From assembly GCF_002934665.1 (NCBI RefSeq), contig NZ_NIRS01000001.1:1178001-1242000 (forward strand): a stretch of DNA of 64,000 nt, read 5' to 3'. Below the pieces are notes generated by a model. The model worked only from the letters and a program-made list of their open reading frames with translations, was not told where the DNA came from and searched no databases. Origin of the DNA: Pseudomonas laurylsulfatiphila (lineage in GTDB: Bacteria > Pseudomonadota > Gammaproteobacteria > Pseudomonadales > Pseudomonadaceae). Below, in pieces: positions 57,241 to 64,000 of this stretch. How positions within the stretch are numbered: position 1 is the stretch's first letter; every line of letters begins with the position of its first letter. A program made the translations under genes and the position numbers.

Positions 57241-57927
57241 ATGACGTTGCAGATCGGCTTTCTGTTGTTTCCACAGGTTCAGCAACTGGACCTGACCGGC
57301 CCTTATGACGTACTGGCCTCGCTGCCGGATGTGAAAGTGCATCTGATCTGGAAGGACCTGATGCCGGTCACCGCCAGCACCGGCCTGCTGTTGAAACCGA
57401 CGACCACCTTCGAGGACTGCCCGGCACTGGACGTGATCTGCGTACCCGGTGGCAGCGGCGTCGGGCCGTTGATGGAAGATGACCAGACCCTGGACTTCCT
57501 CAAGGCCCAGGCCGCCAACGCCCGGTACATCACGTCGGTGTGCACCGGCGCACTGGTGCTAGGCGCGGCGGGATTGCTCAAGGGCAAACGCGCCACCACT
57601 CACTGGGCCTATCACGAGTTGCTCAAGCCGCTGGGCGCAATCCCGGTAAAGGACCGGGTGGTTCGCGACGGCCATCTGTTGACCGGTGGCGGAATCACCG
57701 CCGGTATCGACTTCGCCCTGACCCTGGCCGCCGAGCTGTTCGACCCGGCCACCGCCGAGTTGGTGCAGTTGCAACTGGAATACGCTCCGGCTCCGCCGTT
57801 TACGGCGGGCAGCCCCGAGACGGCGCCGGCCAGTGTGCTGGAGGAGGCTCGCCAGCGGGCTGCCGGCTCATTGAAGCTGCGGGCGGAAATCACCGAGCGC
57901 GCGGCGGCGAAACTCGACCGTCAGTAA
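57241..57927 (+). CDS. inhA: Isonitrile hydratase (DJ-1/PfpI superfamily)
   Basis: A 228-residue enzyme that hydrates isonitriles to N-substituted formamides, highly like the InhA known from Pseudomonas putida (start MTLQIGFLLFPQVQQLDLTG, middle TSVCTGALVLGAAGLLKGKRATTHWAY). The Cys in SVCTGAL is the expected nucleophile near residue 101. It starts at 57241; the longer frame reads through the intergenic operator and is rejected. It is divergent from a GlxA-family regulator. Confidence 0.9.
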   Translation: MTLQIGFLLFPQVQQLDLTGPYDVLASLPDVKVHLIWKDLMPVTASTGLLLKPTTTFEDCPALDVICVPGGSGVGPLMEDDQTLDFLKAQAANARYITSVCTGALVLGAAGLLKGKRATTHWAYHELLKPLGAIPVKDRVVRDGHLLTGGGITAGIDFALTLAAELFDPATAELVQLQLEYAPAPPFTAGSPETAPASVLEEARQRAAGSLKLRAEITERAAAKLDRQ

Positions 57928-57977
57928 AAAGTGGCGGCAGGAACGCACTTTCTGCCGCCCCGGCTTTTCCTGCGGCC

Positions 57978-58092
57978 ACAAAAAAACCCGCCGAAGCGGG
58001 TTTTTCCAAGACCATGACGACTCCTTGTCGCAGCGTTCCTTGCATATGGTCGATCATCCGTGATCCTGAGCACATCCTGTGCTTCAGTGGGT
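57978..58092 (-). ncRNA. rsmX: RsmX-type GGA-rich small RNA
   Basis: About 115 nt on the minus strand. It has six GGA motifs, three of them in the loops of small hairpins: GCAC-AGGAU-GUGC, GAUCA-CGGA-UGAUC and CGAC-AAGGA-GUCG. It ends in a strong terminator (ACCCGCUUCGGCGGGU then U-run). A -10 like TATTCT lies at 58099-58104 and a GacA-type box is centred about 65 bases upstream of the likely start. Length, architecture and promoter match RsmX of P. fluorescens/protegens, which binds RsmA/RsmE repressors and relieves translation of secondary-metabolism and biofilm genes. It lies in a gene-free gap between inhA and the SRPBCC gene. The exact 5' end is inferred. Confidence 0.8.
57979..58006 (-). 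terminator. Rho-independent terminator of RsmX-type RNA (and possibly inhA)
   Basis: Stem ACCCGC/GCGGGT with loop TTCG, preceded and followed by A/T runs on both sides. It works on the minus strand for the small RNA. The T-run on the plus side may also end the convergent inhA transcript. Confidence 0.85.
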
Positions 58093-58148
58093 GAGGCCAG
58101 AATACGCATCGGATCCAATTTGTAACAGGCGATATCGCTACCATCGCG

Positions 58149-58166
58149 TGTAAGACATTCGCTATA
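58149..58166 (-). promoter_or_regulatory. GacA-type upstream activating box of the small RNA
   Basis: TGTAAG-ACATTC-GCTATA on the plus strand. The first half is a perfect TGTAAG; the other half matches CTTACA at three of six positions. The centre is about 65 bases from the inferred start of the RNA, the place of the TGTAAG-N6-CTTACA boxes in known rsmX/Y/Z promoters. Confidence 0.65.
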
Positions 58167-58261
58167 AGCCACCTTCCGAAAACCCTTAGGCGCCTCAGGT
58201 GCCTGGCCTGGAAGCCGCGAGTTTAAAGGCCTCCAGCTGACTTTCGACGGCCAGGCTCTGG

Positions 58262-58750
58262 TCAGTCACCCTGAAGCTCGTGGGCCTTGGCCTTTTCCAC
58301 AAGAAACTGTTCGATGTTGCTCATCTGCTCATCCCAACCACGGCTGTCCATCCGGAACGCCTTGAGGCGACGATGCTGGGGAATGTGGTCGAAACCCGAC
58401 TCGGACACCTTGAGAAGCGTGCCGTCATCCATGTCTTCAAGCTCGAACTTCACCAGGGTAGTGGGTTCCTGGGAGTAATCGAACTCCGGCTCTACCGCAT
58501 AAGGGTGCCAGCGAAACGAAAACAGCCGTTCCGGCTCGACCCGCTCCACCAGTACATTCCAGCGCAAATGCTCATAACCGGGGTAGGTAATCTGCCCCTG
58601 GGTCCACTCGCCTGCCACAAAACGCTTGCCTTGCAGCGCCACGCCAAACCACTGTCCGAACTCTTCGGCATTGGCCAGCACGCGCCAGACCTGCGAACGC
58701 TTGGCCTTGAGCAGGATTTTCCTTTCGATGCGATCAGATGCTGGGTTCAT
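58262..58750 (-). CDS. SRPBCC/AHSA1-like domain protein
   Basis: A 162-residue protein with the Bet v1-like START/SRPBCC fold: RIERKILLKAKRSQVWRVLANAEEFGQWFGV at the start, then VERVEPERLFSFRWHPYA and LVKFELEDMDDGTLLKVSESGFD. Such proteins bind small hydrophobic molecules or act as stress-related AHSA1-like factors. The ligand is unknown. It sits just upstream of the RsmX-type RNA on the same strand, with the RNA promoter after its stop. Confidence 0.85.
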   Translation of the reverse strand: MNPASDRIERKILLKAKRSQVWRVLANAEEFGQWFGVALQGKRFVAGEWTQGQITYPGYEHLRWNVLVERVEPERLFSFRWHPYAVEPEFDYSQEPTTLVKFELEDMDDGTLLKVSESGFDHIPQHRRLKAFRMDSRGWDEQMSNIEQFLVEKAKAHELQGD

Positions 58751-58948
58751 AAGTCACCTCCTGTACTTGAACAGTAGGCCAGTAAGACCACAAGACCAAC
58801 CCTAAAGTTGTACCAATCGGGATGCGCAATCAACCATGCCTGAGATATTCGGTTGCATTTGCGGGGATAAATTCTGGGGCAATCACAAAGTCAGAGGTCG
58901 AAACTGCTAACGTTCTCCCTCCAGATCGCCCCACGAAAGGAGTCGTCC

Positions 58949-59347
58949 ATGAAAAACCTGCGCGGCAGTTGCCTGTGTAAAACCATCGAATACCAACTCG
59001 ATAGCCTCGACATGCCCATCAGCCACTGCCATTGCCAGACCTGCCGCAAGGCTCACGCGGCAGCGTTTGCATCGACCGCCGGGGTCATGCGCGAGCACTT
59101 TCGCTGGATCAAAGGCCAGGATCGCCTGAGCCGCTACGAATCGTCACCGGGAAAGTTTCGATATTTCTGTTCGGTCTGCGGTTCACACCTGATGGCCGAA
59201 CGGCCGGCCCAGCCACACGTGATTGTTCGTGTGGCGACACTGGATGCAGATCCGCAGATGACGCCCCAAGCGCATATCTGGACGTCTCATGATGTGCCAT
59301 GGCTTGAATACCAATCGGTGGACAAGCATGCGCAGTGGCAAGCGTAG
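58949..59347 (+). CDS. GFA-family (glutathione-dependent formaldehyde-activating-like) zinc protein
   Basis: A 132-residue protein of the GFA/CENP-V fold. The zinc ligands are visible as GSCLCKTIEY, SHCHCQTCRKAHAA and RYFCSVCGSHL. Family members bind glutathione or are of unknown role. Substrate and role here are unknown. AAGGAG lies before the ATG. Confidence 0.88.
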   Translation: MKNLRGSCLCKTIEYQLDSLDMPISHCHCQTCRKAHAAAFASTAGVMREHFRWIKGQDRLSRYESSPGKFRYFCSVCGSHLMAERPAQPHVIVRVATLDADPQMTPQAHIWTSHDVPWLEYQSVDKHAQWQA

Positions 59348-59410
59348 CGGGCTGAATCCGTCACACGGCTACACTGCACCTCAACATTCGGTCACAGCGA
59401 GTAATCCGGC

Positions 59411-59812
59411 ATGAACCCACGCTTACTATTGGCATTGACGCCCCTGCTGTTCACCTCCATGGCTGTCGCCGTGGACTGCGACAACGCCAGCAACCAGGCG
59501 ACGATGAACCAGTGCGCGGCACAGCAGAATGCGGCCGCCGACAAGGAATTGAATGCGCTGTACCAGCAGATCACTTCGCGATTCAAGGGCAACCCGGACA
59601 ACAAGAAACTGCTGGTGGGTGCGCAGCGGGCGTGGGTTGCGTTCCGCGATGCCGAGTGCAAGTTCTCGGCGTCCGGGGTGGAAGGCGGGAGTGTGTATCC
59701 GCTGATCTACAGCAATTGCGTGACGGAATTGACCAAGGCGCGGGTGCAGACGTTCAAGAACTACCTGAAGTGCCAGGAGGGGGATATGAGTTGTCCGGTG
59801 CCAGGGGGCTGA
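59411..59812 (+). CDS. LprI-like (DUF1311) periplasmic protein
   Basis: A 133-residue secreted protein with a Sec signal (residues 1-20, ending AVA) and a domain like the lysozyme-inhibitor LprI family: VDCDNASNQATMNQCAAQQNAAADKELNALYQQI, AQRAWVAFRDAEC and SNCVTELTKARVQ. Even-numbered Cys residues suggest disulfides. Many such proteins are of unknown role; lysozyme inhibition is known for the Mycobacterium member. Confidence 0.82.
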   Translation: MNPRLLLALTPLLFTSMAVAVDCDNASNQATMNQCAAQQNAAADKELNALYQQITSRFKGNPDNKKLLVGAQRAWVAFRDAECKFSASGVEGGSVYPLIYSNCVTELTKARVQTFKNYLKCQEGDMSCPVPGG

Positions 59813-59836
59813 GATTTTCAGTGTTTTTGCGGGCCT

Positions 59837-59916
59837 CTTCGCTGGCAAGCCAGCTCCTACAGTAGATCGTCAGTAGACAGGGATCCATTGTAGGAGCCGG
59901 CTTGCCGGCGATGGCG
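59837..59916. repeat. Inverted repeat, GTAGGAGCcGGCTTGCCGGCGA family
   Basis: CTTCGCTGGCAAGCCAGCTCCTACA (59837-59861) and TGTAGGAGCCGGCTTGCCGGCGATGG (from about 59889) form an imperfect doublet of another Pseudomonas REP class, between convergent genes. Confidence 0.85.
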
Positions 59917-59934
59917 TCCTTTCAGTCGCCGCAA

Positions 59935-61053
59935 TTACCGGACAAATATCTGCGCCGTGGTAATCGCCATGTCCCCGCCCGGCAATTTGATGCTGCCCGT
60001 CTGTTTCAGGCTGTCGGCATCGAAGATCGCCACGTCGTTGAACGTCCCGGCCAGGTAGATCTTGCTGCCGTCCTTGTTGAAGGAAATGCAGTAGTAGGAG
60101 TGATCAAGCGTCGCCGCCTGGAGCATTTTCTTCTCCTTGATGTCGTACTTGGCCAGGCGATTGAGCACGCCGAACATCAGGTTCGGGTCCTTGGGCGAGC
60201 GCATGCCGCTGAAATAGATTTCCGTCAGTGGCCCGAAGTCGGTGGTTTCAGTCTTGCCGGTTTTCAGGTCGACGCTGAACAGGCCGTACAGGTATTCGGC
60301 GGTGGCCGGGTCCTGCTTCTTGTCCTTGAATTTCGCGGCGGTGTAGAGCAGCGAGAAATCATGCCGGTAGGTCTGCTGGTTCCACACGTAGAGCACGTCC
60401 GGCGCGCTGTAGTTCGGGCGTTTCCAGTGACGGCTGGGGATCAGCACGTCGAACTTGCCGGTCTGCACATTGACCTTGTAGACGTCCGCCCCCGCCACAT
60501 ACAAGGTGCCGTCGTCGCCACTCTGCATGATGGTCAGCTGCCGCGGCGCCGGGAAGCTGCGCACCGGTTTGGCATCCATCCCGGCGTCGGTCGAGTACAC
60601 GTCCAGCCGAGGCTGCTGCACTTCGTAGCGGTCGTTCATCATCAGCGTCGGGTTGGCGATGGTGAACAGCTCCTTGCCGTCGTGGCTGAGGGTGAAGGCG
60701 AACATCGACTTGGCTTTCTCCCCCGGCTTCTGGGTGATGCTGGCGTGGAACACCTGTTTGCAGCTGTCCAGTTCGACGCCGTAGACATCCGCGTAGTGGT
60801 TGTTCAGCACGTAGGCGGTCTTGCGGTCCGGCGACAACTGCACGGTGCCGGGGCCGAAGGCGTCGGGCATCTTGCAGGTCTTGTACAAGGTGTCGGTGGC
60901 CAAGTCGATCACGTGCAGGTTGTTGGGGTAGTTGGTGGTCAACATGTATTCGTGACCGTCTTGCAACGCGGTGTTTTCATCGGCCAGGACACTGACCGAA
61001 CAACTGCTCAGGACGGCAAACGCGGCCAGGCCGCAGGCTTTGATGCTGTGCAT
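59935..61053 (-). CDS. qhpB: Quinohemoprotein amine dehydrogenase beta subunit
   Basis: A 372-residue periplasmic beta-propeller subunit of the CTQ-containing amine dehydrogenase, which oxidises primary amines. It has a signal peptide (MHSIKACGLAAFAVLSSCSVSVLA) and propeller repeats such as NNLHVIDLATDTLYKTCKMPD, VQLSPDRKTAYVLNNHYADVYG and SYYCISFNKDGSKIYLAGTFNDVAIFD. The ATG at 61053 has AAGGA upstream. An in-frame ATG at 61092 overlaps the gamma-subunit stop and is a possible coupling start, but it would push the signal inward. Last gene of the operon in this window. Confidence 0.92.
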   Translation of the reverse strand: MHSIKACGLAAFAVLSSCSVSVLADENTALQDGHEYMLTTNYPNNLHVIDLATDTLYKTCKMPDAFGPGTVQLSPDRKTAYVLNNHYADVYGVELDSCKQVFHASITQKPGEKAKSMFAFTLSHDGKELFTIANPTLMMNDRYEVQQPRLDVYSTDAGMDAKPVRSFPAPRQLTIMQSGDDGTLYVAGADVYKVNVQTGKFDVLIPSRHWKRPNYSAPDVLYVWNQQTYRHDFSLLYTAAKFKDKKQDPATAEYLYGLFSVDLKTGKTETTDFGPLTEIYFSGMRSPKDPNLMFGVLNRLAKYDIKEKKMLQAATLDHSYYCISFNKDGSKIYLAGTFNDVAIFDADSLKQTGSIKLPGGDMAITTAQIFVR

Positions 61054-61091
61054 GCTGGAATCCTTCTTGTTATACGCTGCTTTCAAGGGCA

Positions 61092-61415
61092 TCACTTGTC
61101 CTTGGGGAAGACAGTGCCGAGGTTGCGCCAGTTTTCGTTGGACGCCTGGGCATCCTTGTTCCAGTCCGGGTAGGTGCTCATCATGTCGGGCACCTGGGCC
61201 GGCCACCAGCACGGGTCGGAGCACCCGTAGAGGTCGGCCTCCATCGGCTGGCACAGTGACGACACACCGCCAAACGCATCGATTTCCCAGCCCGGGTCGG
61301 TGGTCGAGGCACAGCCCGCCACGGAGCTCATGGCCACCACTTCCTCAATGCGGTTCTCGTCCGCGGCCTGATCCAGCTTCAACGCTTTGTTATTGATTGC
61401 CTTGAGATGTTTCAT
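61092..61415 (-). CDS. qhpC: Quinohemoprotein amine dehydrogenase gamma subunit (CTQ peptide precursor)
   Basis: A 107-residue precursor. A 28-residue leader is followed by a 79-residue mature part, the size of the known gamma subunit. In mature numbering, Cys37 and Trp43 (GCSDPCWWP) give the cysteine tryptophylquinone cofactor. Cys7-Glu16, Cys27-Asp33 and Cys41-Asp49 occupy the positions of the three thioether crosslinks seen in the P. putida/Paracoccus structures. All are present here. The radical SAM protein encoded just upstream makes the thioethers. The ATG at 61415 lies one base beyond the qhpD stop codon (61417-61419). Confidence 0.93.
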   Translation of the reverse strand: MKHLKAINNKALKLDQAADENRIEEVVAMSSVAGCASTTDPGWEIDAFGGVSSLCQPMEADLYGCSDPCWWPAQVPDMMSTYPDWNKDAQASNENWRNLGTVFPKDK

Positions 61416-61416
61416 A

Positions 61417-62847
61417 TCAGTGAGCCTTGCGCGGAGTGATGTAACTGCTGATGAACGCAGGGTTATGGGCCATGATCCGGGTGTAGACCTCGATGCCGAA
61501 GTCGACCCAGTCACGCATCAGTTCGCAGTAGTGATAGGTCGGGTGCGTCGGGTCGCCGTAGCGGGCGTAGCTCTCGTGGTAGCAACCGCCGGAGCACAGG
61601 TTGCGGATCTGACAGTCTTCGCAGCCGGTGTTGGTGCGGTCCAGGCGCTGGGACAGGAAGTCGTTCAACTCCACCTGCTTGACACCGCTGTGCACGTTGC
61701 CGAAGGTCGGCAGGCTCGAACCGGTAAAGCGGTGGCACAGGTTCAGCTCGCCCTTGTGATCGACCGCCAGCATCTTCAGGCCCGCGCCGCACGGCAGGGC
61801 CTTTTTGTGGCCTTCGTGGATGTCGGTGATCAACTGGTGCAGGTTGGAGAAACCGATGTTGCGGTGCTCCAGCGCCGCTTCCAGGTAACGCCGACCGAGG
61901 CGTTTCATACTGGCGAAGACTTCGATCAACTCGTCGCTGGTCAGGTTGAACGTGCTGATGTCGCCAGACGTCACCGGGGCAAAGCCGACTTCGGCGAAAC
62001 CCAGCTCGTTGAACAGGTGATCCCAGATGGTTTCAACGTCGGTCACGCCGGTGGTCAGGGTCACCCGCGCGCCCACCGGACGGCTGTTGTAGCGCGACAG
62101 CAGCATCTCGGCCTTGCGCCGCACCACGTCATAGGTGCCCTGCCCGCCCACGGTGATGCGGTTGCGGTCGTGCACGGTCTTCGGCCCGTCGATGCTCACC
62201 GACAGCCCGAAACGGTGGGCGTTGAGGTAGTCCACGGTTTCTTCGGTGAGCAGCGTGGCGTTGGTGGTCATGACGAATTCGACGAATTTGCCGGCCTCGC
62301 GAAAACGCTTCTCACAGTAATCGACCATGTACTCGATCAGCTTGCGGTTGCTCAGCGGTTCGCCGCCGAAGAACACCACGGTGAAACGCTCTTCATCCGG
62401 GGATTCGCGCAGCAGCATTTCCACCGAGGCGATGGCCGTTTCGACGTCCATTTTCTTGCCCGCCGACGGCTTGTCGAGGTCTTCCTTGTAGCAGTAGGTG
62501 CAGCTCAGGTTGCAGCCGGTATTGACGTTGAGCACCACGGTGTTGATCGCCGTGCGCTCGACCCGTTTGGTGGCGATGTCCGGGGTCAGCGGCGAGCCGT
62601 CGCTGACCAGTTCCAGGGCCATCAGCTCGCGCAGGGTCTCGGTGATCTCCTCGCCATTGAAACGCGCGGCCAGGCGCTGGATCAGGTCGTCCGAGGAGCA
62701 GCCGGGACCGCGCAGGGTATCGATGATGGTGCCCGTCAGTTCATCGCTGGCGAACAGCGAACTGCTGGGAATGTGAAACAGCATGCGGTCGGCATCGACC
62801 TGCACTTCGTGCAGGTTGCGTTCGACCAGATTCAAGATAGCGCCCAT
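61417..62847 (-). CDS. qhpD: Radical SAM thioether-forming maturase QhpD (PeaB)
   Basis: A 476-residue SPASM-type radical SAM enzyme that forms Cys-to-Asp/Glu thioether bridges in the gamma subunit. The first cluster motif is CNLSCTYC (Cys112, 116, 119), GGEPLS follows, and the C-terminal SPASM Cys-rich part is [18 protein letters not shown] and [10 protein letters not shown]. The ATG at 62847 has a perfect AGGAGG upstream; the longer frame is rejected. It lies between the alpha and gamma subunit genes. Confidence 0.94.
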   Translation of the reverse strand: MGAILNLVERNLHEVQVDADRMLFHIPSSSLFASDELTGTIIDTLRGPGCSSDDLIQRLAARFNGEEITETLRELMALELVSDGSPLTPDIATKRVERTAINTVVLNVNTGCNLSCTYCYKEDLDKPSAGKKMDVETAIASVEMLLRESPDEERFTVVFFGGEPLSNRKLIEYMVDYCEKRFREAGKFVEFVMTTNATLLTEETVDYLNAHRFGLSVSIDGPKTVHDRNRITVGGQGTYDVVRRKAEMLLSRYNSRPVGARVTLTTGVTDVETIWDHLFNELGFAEVGFAPVTSGDISTFNLTSDELIEVFASMKRLGRRYLEAALEHRNIGFSNLHQLITDIHEGHKKALPCGAGLKMLAVDHKGELNLCHRFTGSSLPTFGNVHSGVKQVELNDFLSQRLDRTNTGCEDCQIRNLCSGGCYHESYARYGDPTHPTYHYCELMRDWVDFGIEVYTRIMAHNPAFISSYITPRKAH

Positions 62848-62943
62848 TGCAAACCTCCTGTGCAGGCCCCGGTTTGCGGGGCTTGCGGTCATTCCGAAAA
62901 AGTGTCTGAAACCGTTTTGGTCAGCCAAGCTCAGGTTTCAACA

Positions 62944-64000
62944 TCACGGAATGGGTGGATTGTTCCAGCGTTGCACGGTCACGATCATGTGGCCTTCGCC
63001 GGTCAGGGATTTCCCTGCGTCGTCGACGGCGGCGATCACCTTGAGGTTGCCGGCATTGTTGGTGGACATCTTGCGTGCCGGGTTCGGCCCGGCATCGCCC
63101 GGTGTGAACACGCCCGCGTCAGCCCGCATGGTGCCGGCGAACTTGACGTCTTCGTCTTCCTTGGCGCGATCGTCGAAGGCTTCGACCTTCCATTGCGCCG
63201 GGAACACGCCGATGCGATACGGCTTGCCATCGGCGCCCTTGCCCCAGGCTTCCGCGTCGAATCGGCCCTGGACCTTCGGCGTCGAACCGCCACCCTCGCC
63301 AATCCGTGCCACCGAGAATTCAGGCACGACCTTGACTGCATCGATCTTGCTGTACACCGACAGGCTCGGGCCTTTCAGCGTACCGACGGTGACTGCACGC
63401 GCGCCCGGCTGGGCATTGGCGGCGGCCTTGAGCTTGACCTTGATCTGCTCCGGACTCTGCGAGACGACTTCGACCACTTCCACGCCTTTGCCGAAGTTCG
63501 GCTTGCCGGAAAGACCGCTGCCGATCAGGGTCACTTCGGTTTCGCTGCCGGCTTTCACGTAGCCCGGTTGCACCGCCAGCAAACGCTGGGAACCCTGTTT
63601 GGCGGCGACGAAGTCCAGGCCGCGCTCGTCGTGTTCGGCCTCGAACATGCGGCCCTGCATGGCATTGCCTTGCGCGGCGAACACCTGGCGCATGGTCACG
63701 CCATCGATGGTCACGTTGCCGCGCCATTCATAGCCGGTGTAGAGAATCGCGCTGCCGTCACCATTGAACGGGCTGCCGTCGGCGTACTGGCCCTTGACGC
63801 TGACCTTGAAGGTGTCGCTGCCATCGGCGGTTACGCTCATGACACCGGCCAGTTCACCTTTGCCCGGCAAGTGACCGCTGAAGCTCCAGTCACCCGCCAG
63901 CGCCTCGCTTTTCGGTGCAGCGCTCTGCCATTTTTTCCAGGCCGGGTTGTCCAGCGGATAACGCTTGGCCAGCAGCGGCACCATCTCTTTGCGGGCCAGA
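62944..64000 (-). CDS. qhpA: Quinohemoprotein amine dehydrogenase alpha subunit, C-terminal part (cut by window edge)
   Basis: Only the C-terminal 351 residues are visible; the N-terminal diheme cytochrome c domains, with the start, lie beyond base 64000. The visible part holds the beta-rich domains with LGDWSF-like WSFSGHLPGKG, LLAVQPGYVKAGSETEVTLIGSGLSG (an Ig/IPT-like segment) and the end ITVQRW-like HMIVTVQRWNNPPIP. The ATG at 63984 is internal, since the frame stays open to the window edge. First gene in this part of the operon. Confidence 0.88.
   Translation of the reverse strand, partial: LARKEMVPLLAKRYPLDNPAWKKWQSAAPKSEALAGDWSFSGHLPGKGELAGVMSVTADGSDTFKVSVKGQYADGSPFNGDGSAILYTGYEWRGNVTIDGVTMRQVFAAQGNAMQGRMFEAEHDERGLDFVAAKQGSQRLLAVQPGYVKAGSETEVTLIGSGLSGKPNFGKGVEVVEVVSQSPEQIKVKLKAAANAQPGARAVTVGTLKGPSLSVYSKIDAVKVVPEFSVARIGEGGGSTPKVQGRFDAEAWGKGADGKPYRIGVFPAQWKVEAFDDRAKEDEDVKFAGTMRADAGVFTPGDAGPNPARKMSTNNAGNLKVIAAVDDAGKSLTGEGHMIVTVQRWNNPPIP

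Noticed and set aside
57890..58144. 84-codon minus-strand ORF over the small RNA
   Set aside because: No ribosome site or family features; it spans the promoter, hairpins and terminator of the GGA-rich RNA.
59902..61173. 423-codon plus-strand frame over qhpB
   Set aside because: Antisense of the beta-propeller subunit, which has a signal peptide and ribosome site on the minus strand.

Overview
The window comes from a fluorescent pseudomonad, most likely of the Pseudomonas fluorescens group. It carries most of a pyoverdine siderophore locus in the order seen in P. aeruginosa (pvdA-fpvI-pvdRT-opmQ-pvdP-pvdMNO-pvdE-fpvA-NRPS). It is also GC-rich and contains many paired REP elements typical of that group.

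Layout. 1-2599 (-) is most of an MgtA-type Mg2+ P-type ATPase that runs off the left edge. 3170-19940 is the accessory half of the pyoverdine locus: pvdA (-), fpvI (-), pvdR-pvdT-opmQ (+), pvdP (-), pvdM-pvdN-pvdO (+), pvdE (+) and the ferripyoverdine receptor fpvA (+). 20198-25231 is unrelated cargo: a diguanylate cyclase, a small secreted protein, a hotdog thioesterase, a membrane protein/GNAT/VOC operon, and a DUF6124-like gene behind a strongly structured leader. 25391-54048 (-) holds an esterase, a giant NRPS operon (3935 aa, 1032 aa, a stand-alone Fe(II)/2-oxoglutarate hydroxylase, 3077 aa), a type II thioesterase with an iron-starvation promoter, and an MFS transporter. 54305-59812 carries a GH15 glycosidase, a divergent GlxA-family regulator/isonitrile hydratase pair, an RsmX-type small RNA with a GacA box and terminator, and SRPBCC, GFA and LprI-like genes. 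59935-64000 (-) is a quinohemoprotein amine dehydrogenase operon (alpha subunit partial, radical SAM QhpD, CTQ-bearing gamma subunit, beta subunit).

How it works together. The adenylation-domain pocket residues, read by hand, predict Ser (epimerised), a basic residue (probably Lys), His, Thr (epimerised, giving D-allo-Thr), Ser and N5-hydroxy-Orn, released by a terminal thioesterase. The His module is paired with a TauD/SyrP-like hydroxylase and starts with a condensation-like domain that has lost HHxxxDG, which fits an interface domain for His beta-hydroxylation. The predicted peptide is Chr-D-Ser-Lys-OHHis-D-aThr-Ser-cyclo-OHOrn. The absence of pvdF (formyl transfer) agrees with cyclic rather than formylated OHOrn. 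PvdA supplies OHOrn; PvdE exports the precursor; PvdP/M/N/O mature the chromophore in the periplasm; PvdRT-OpmQ secretes and recycles; FpvA imports. Five iron-starvation (PvdS) boxes have the form TAAAT-N16-CGT, and two variants (TAATT) precede the NRPS operon and the type II thioesterase. A strong Fur box precedes fpvA and a weaker one precedes fpvI. No fpvR, pvdS, pvdL, pvdH or pvdQ is present in this window.
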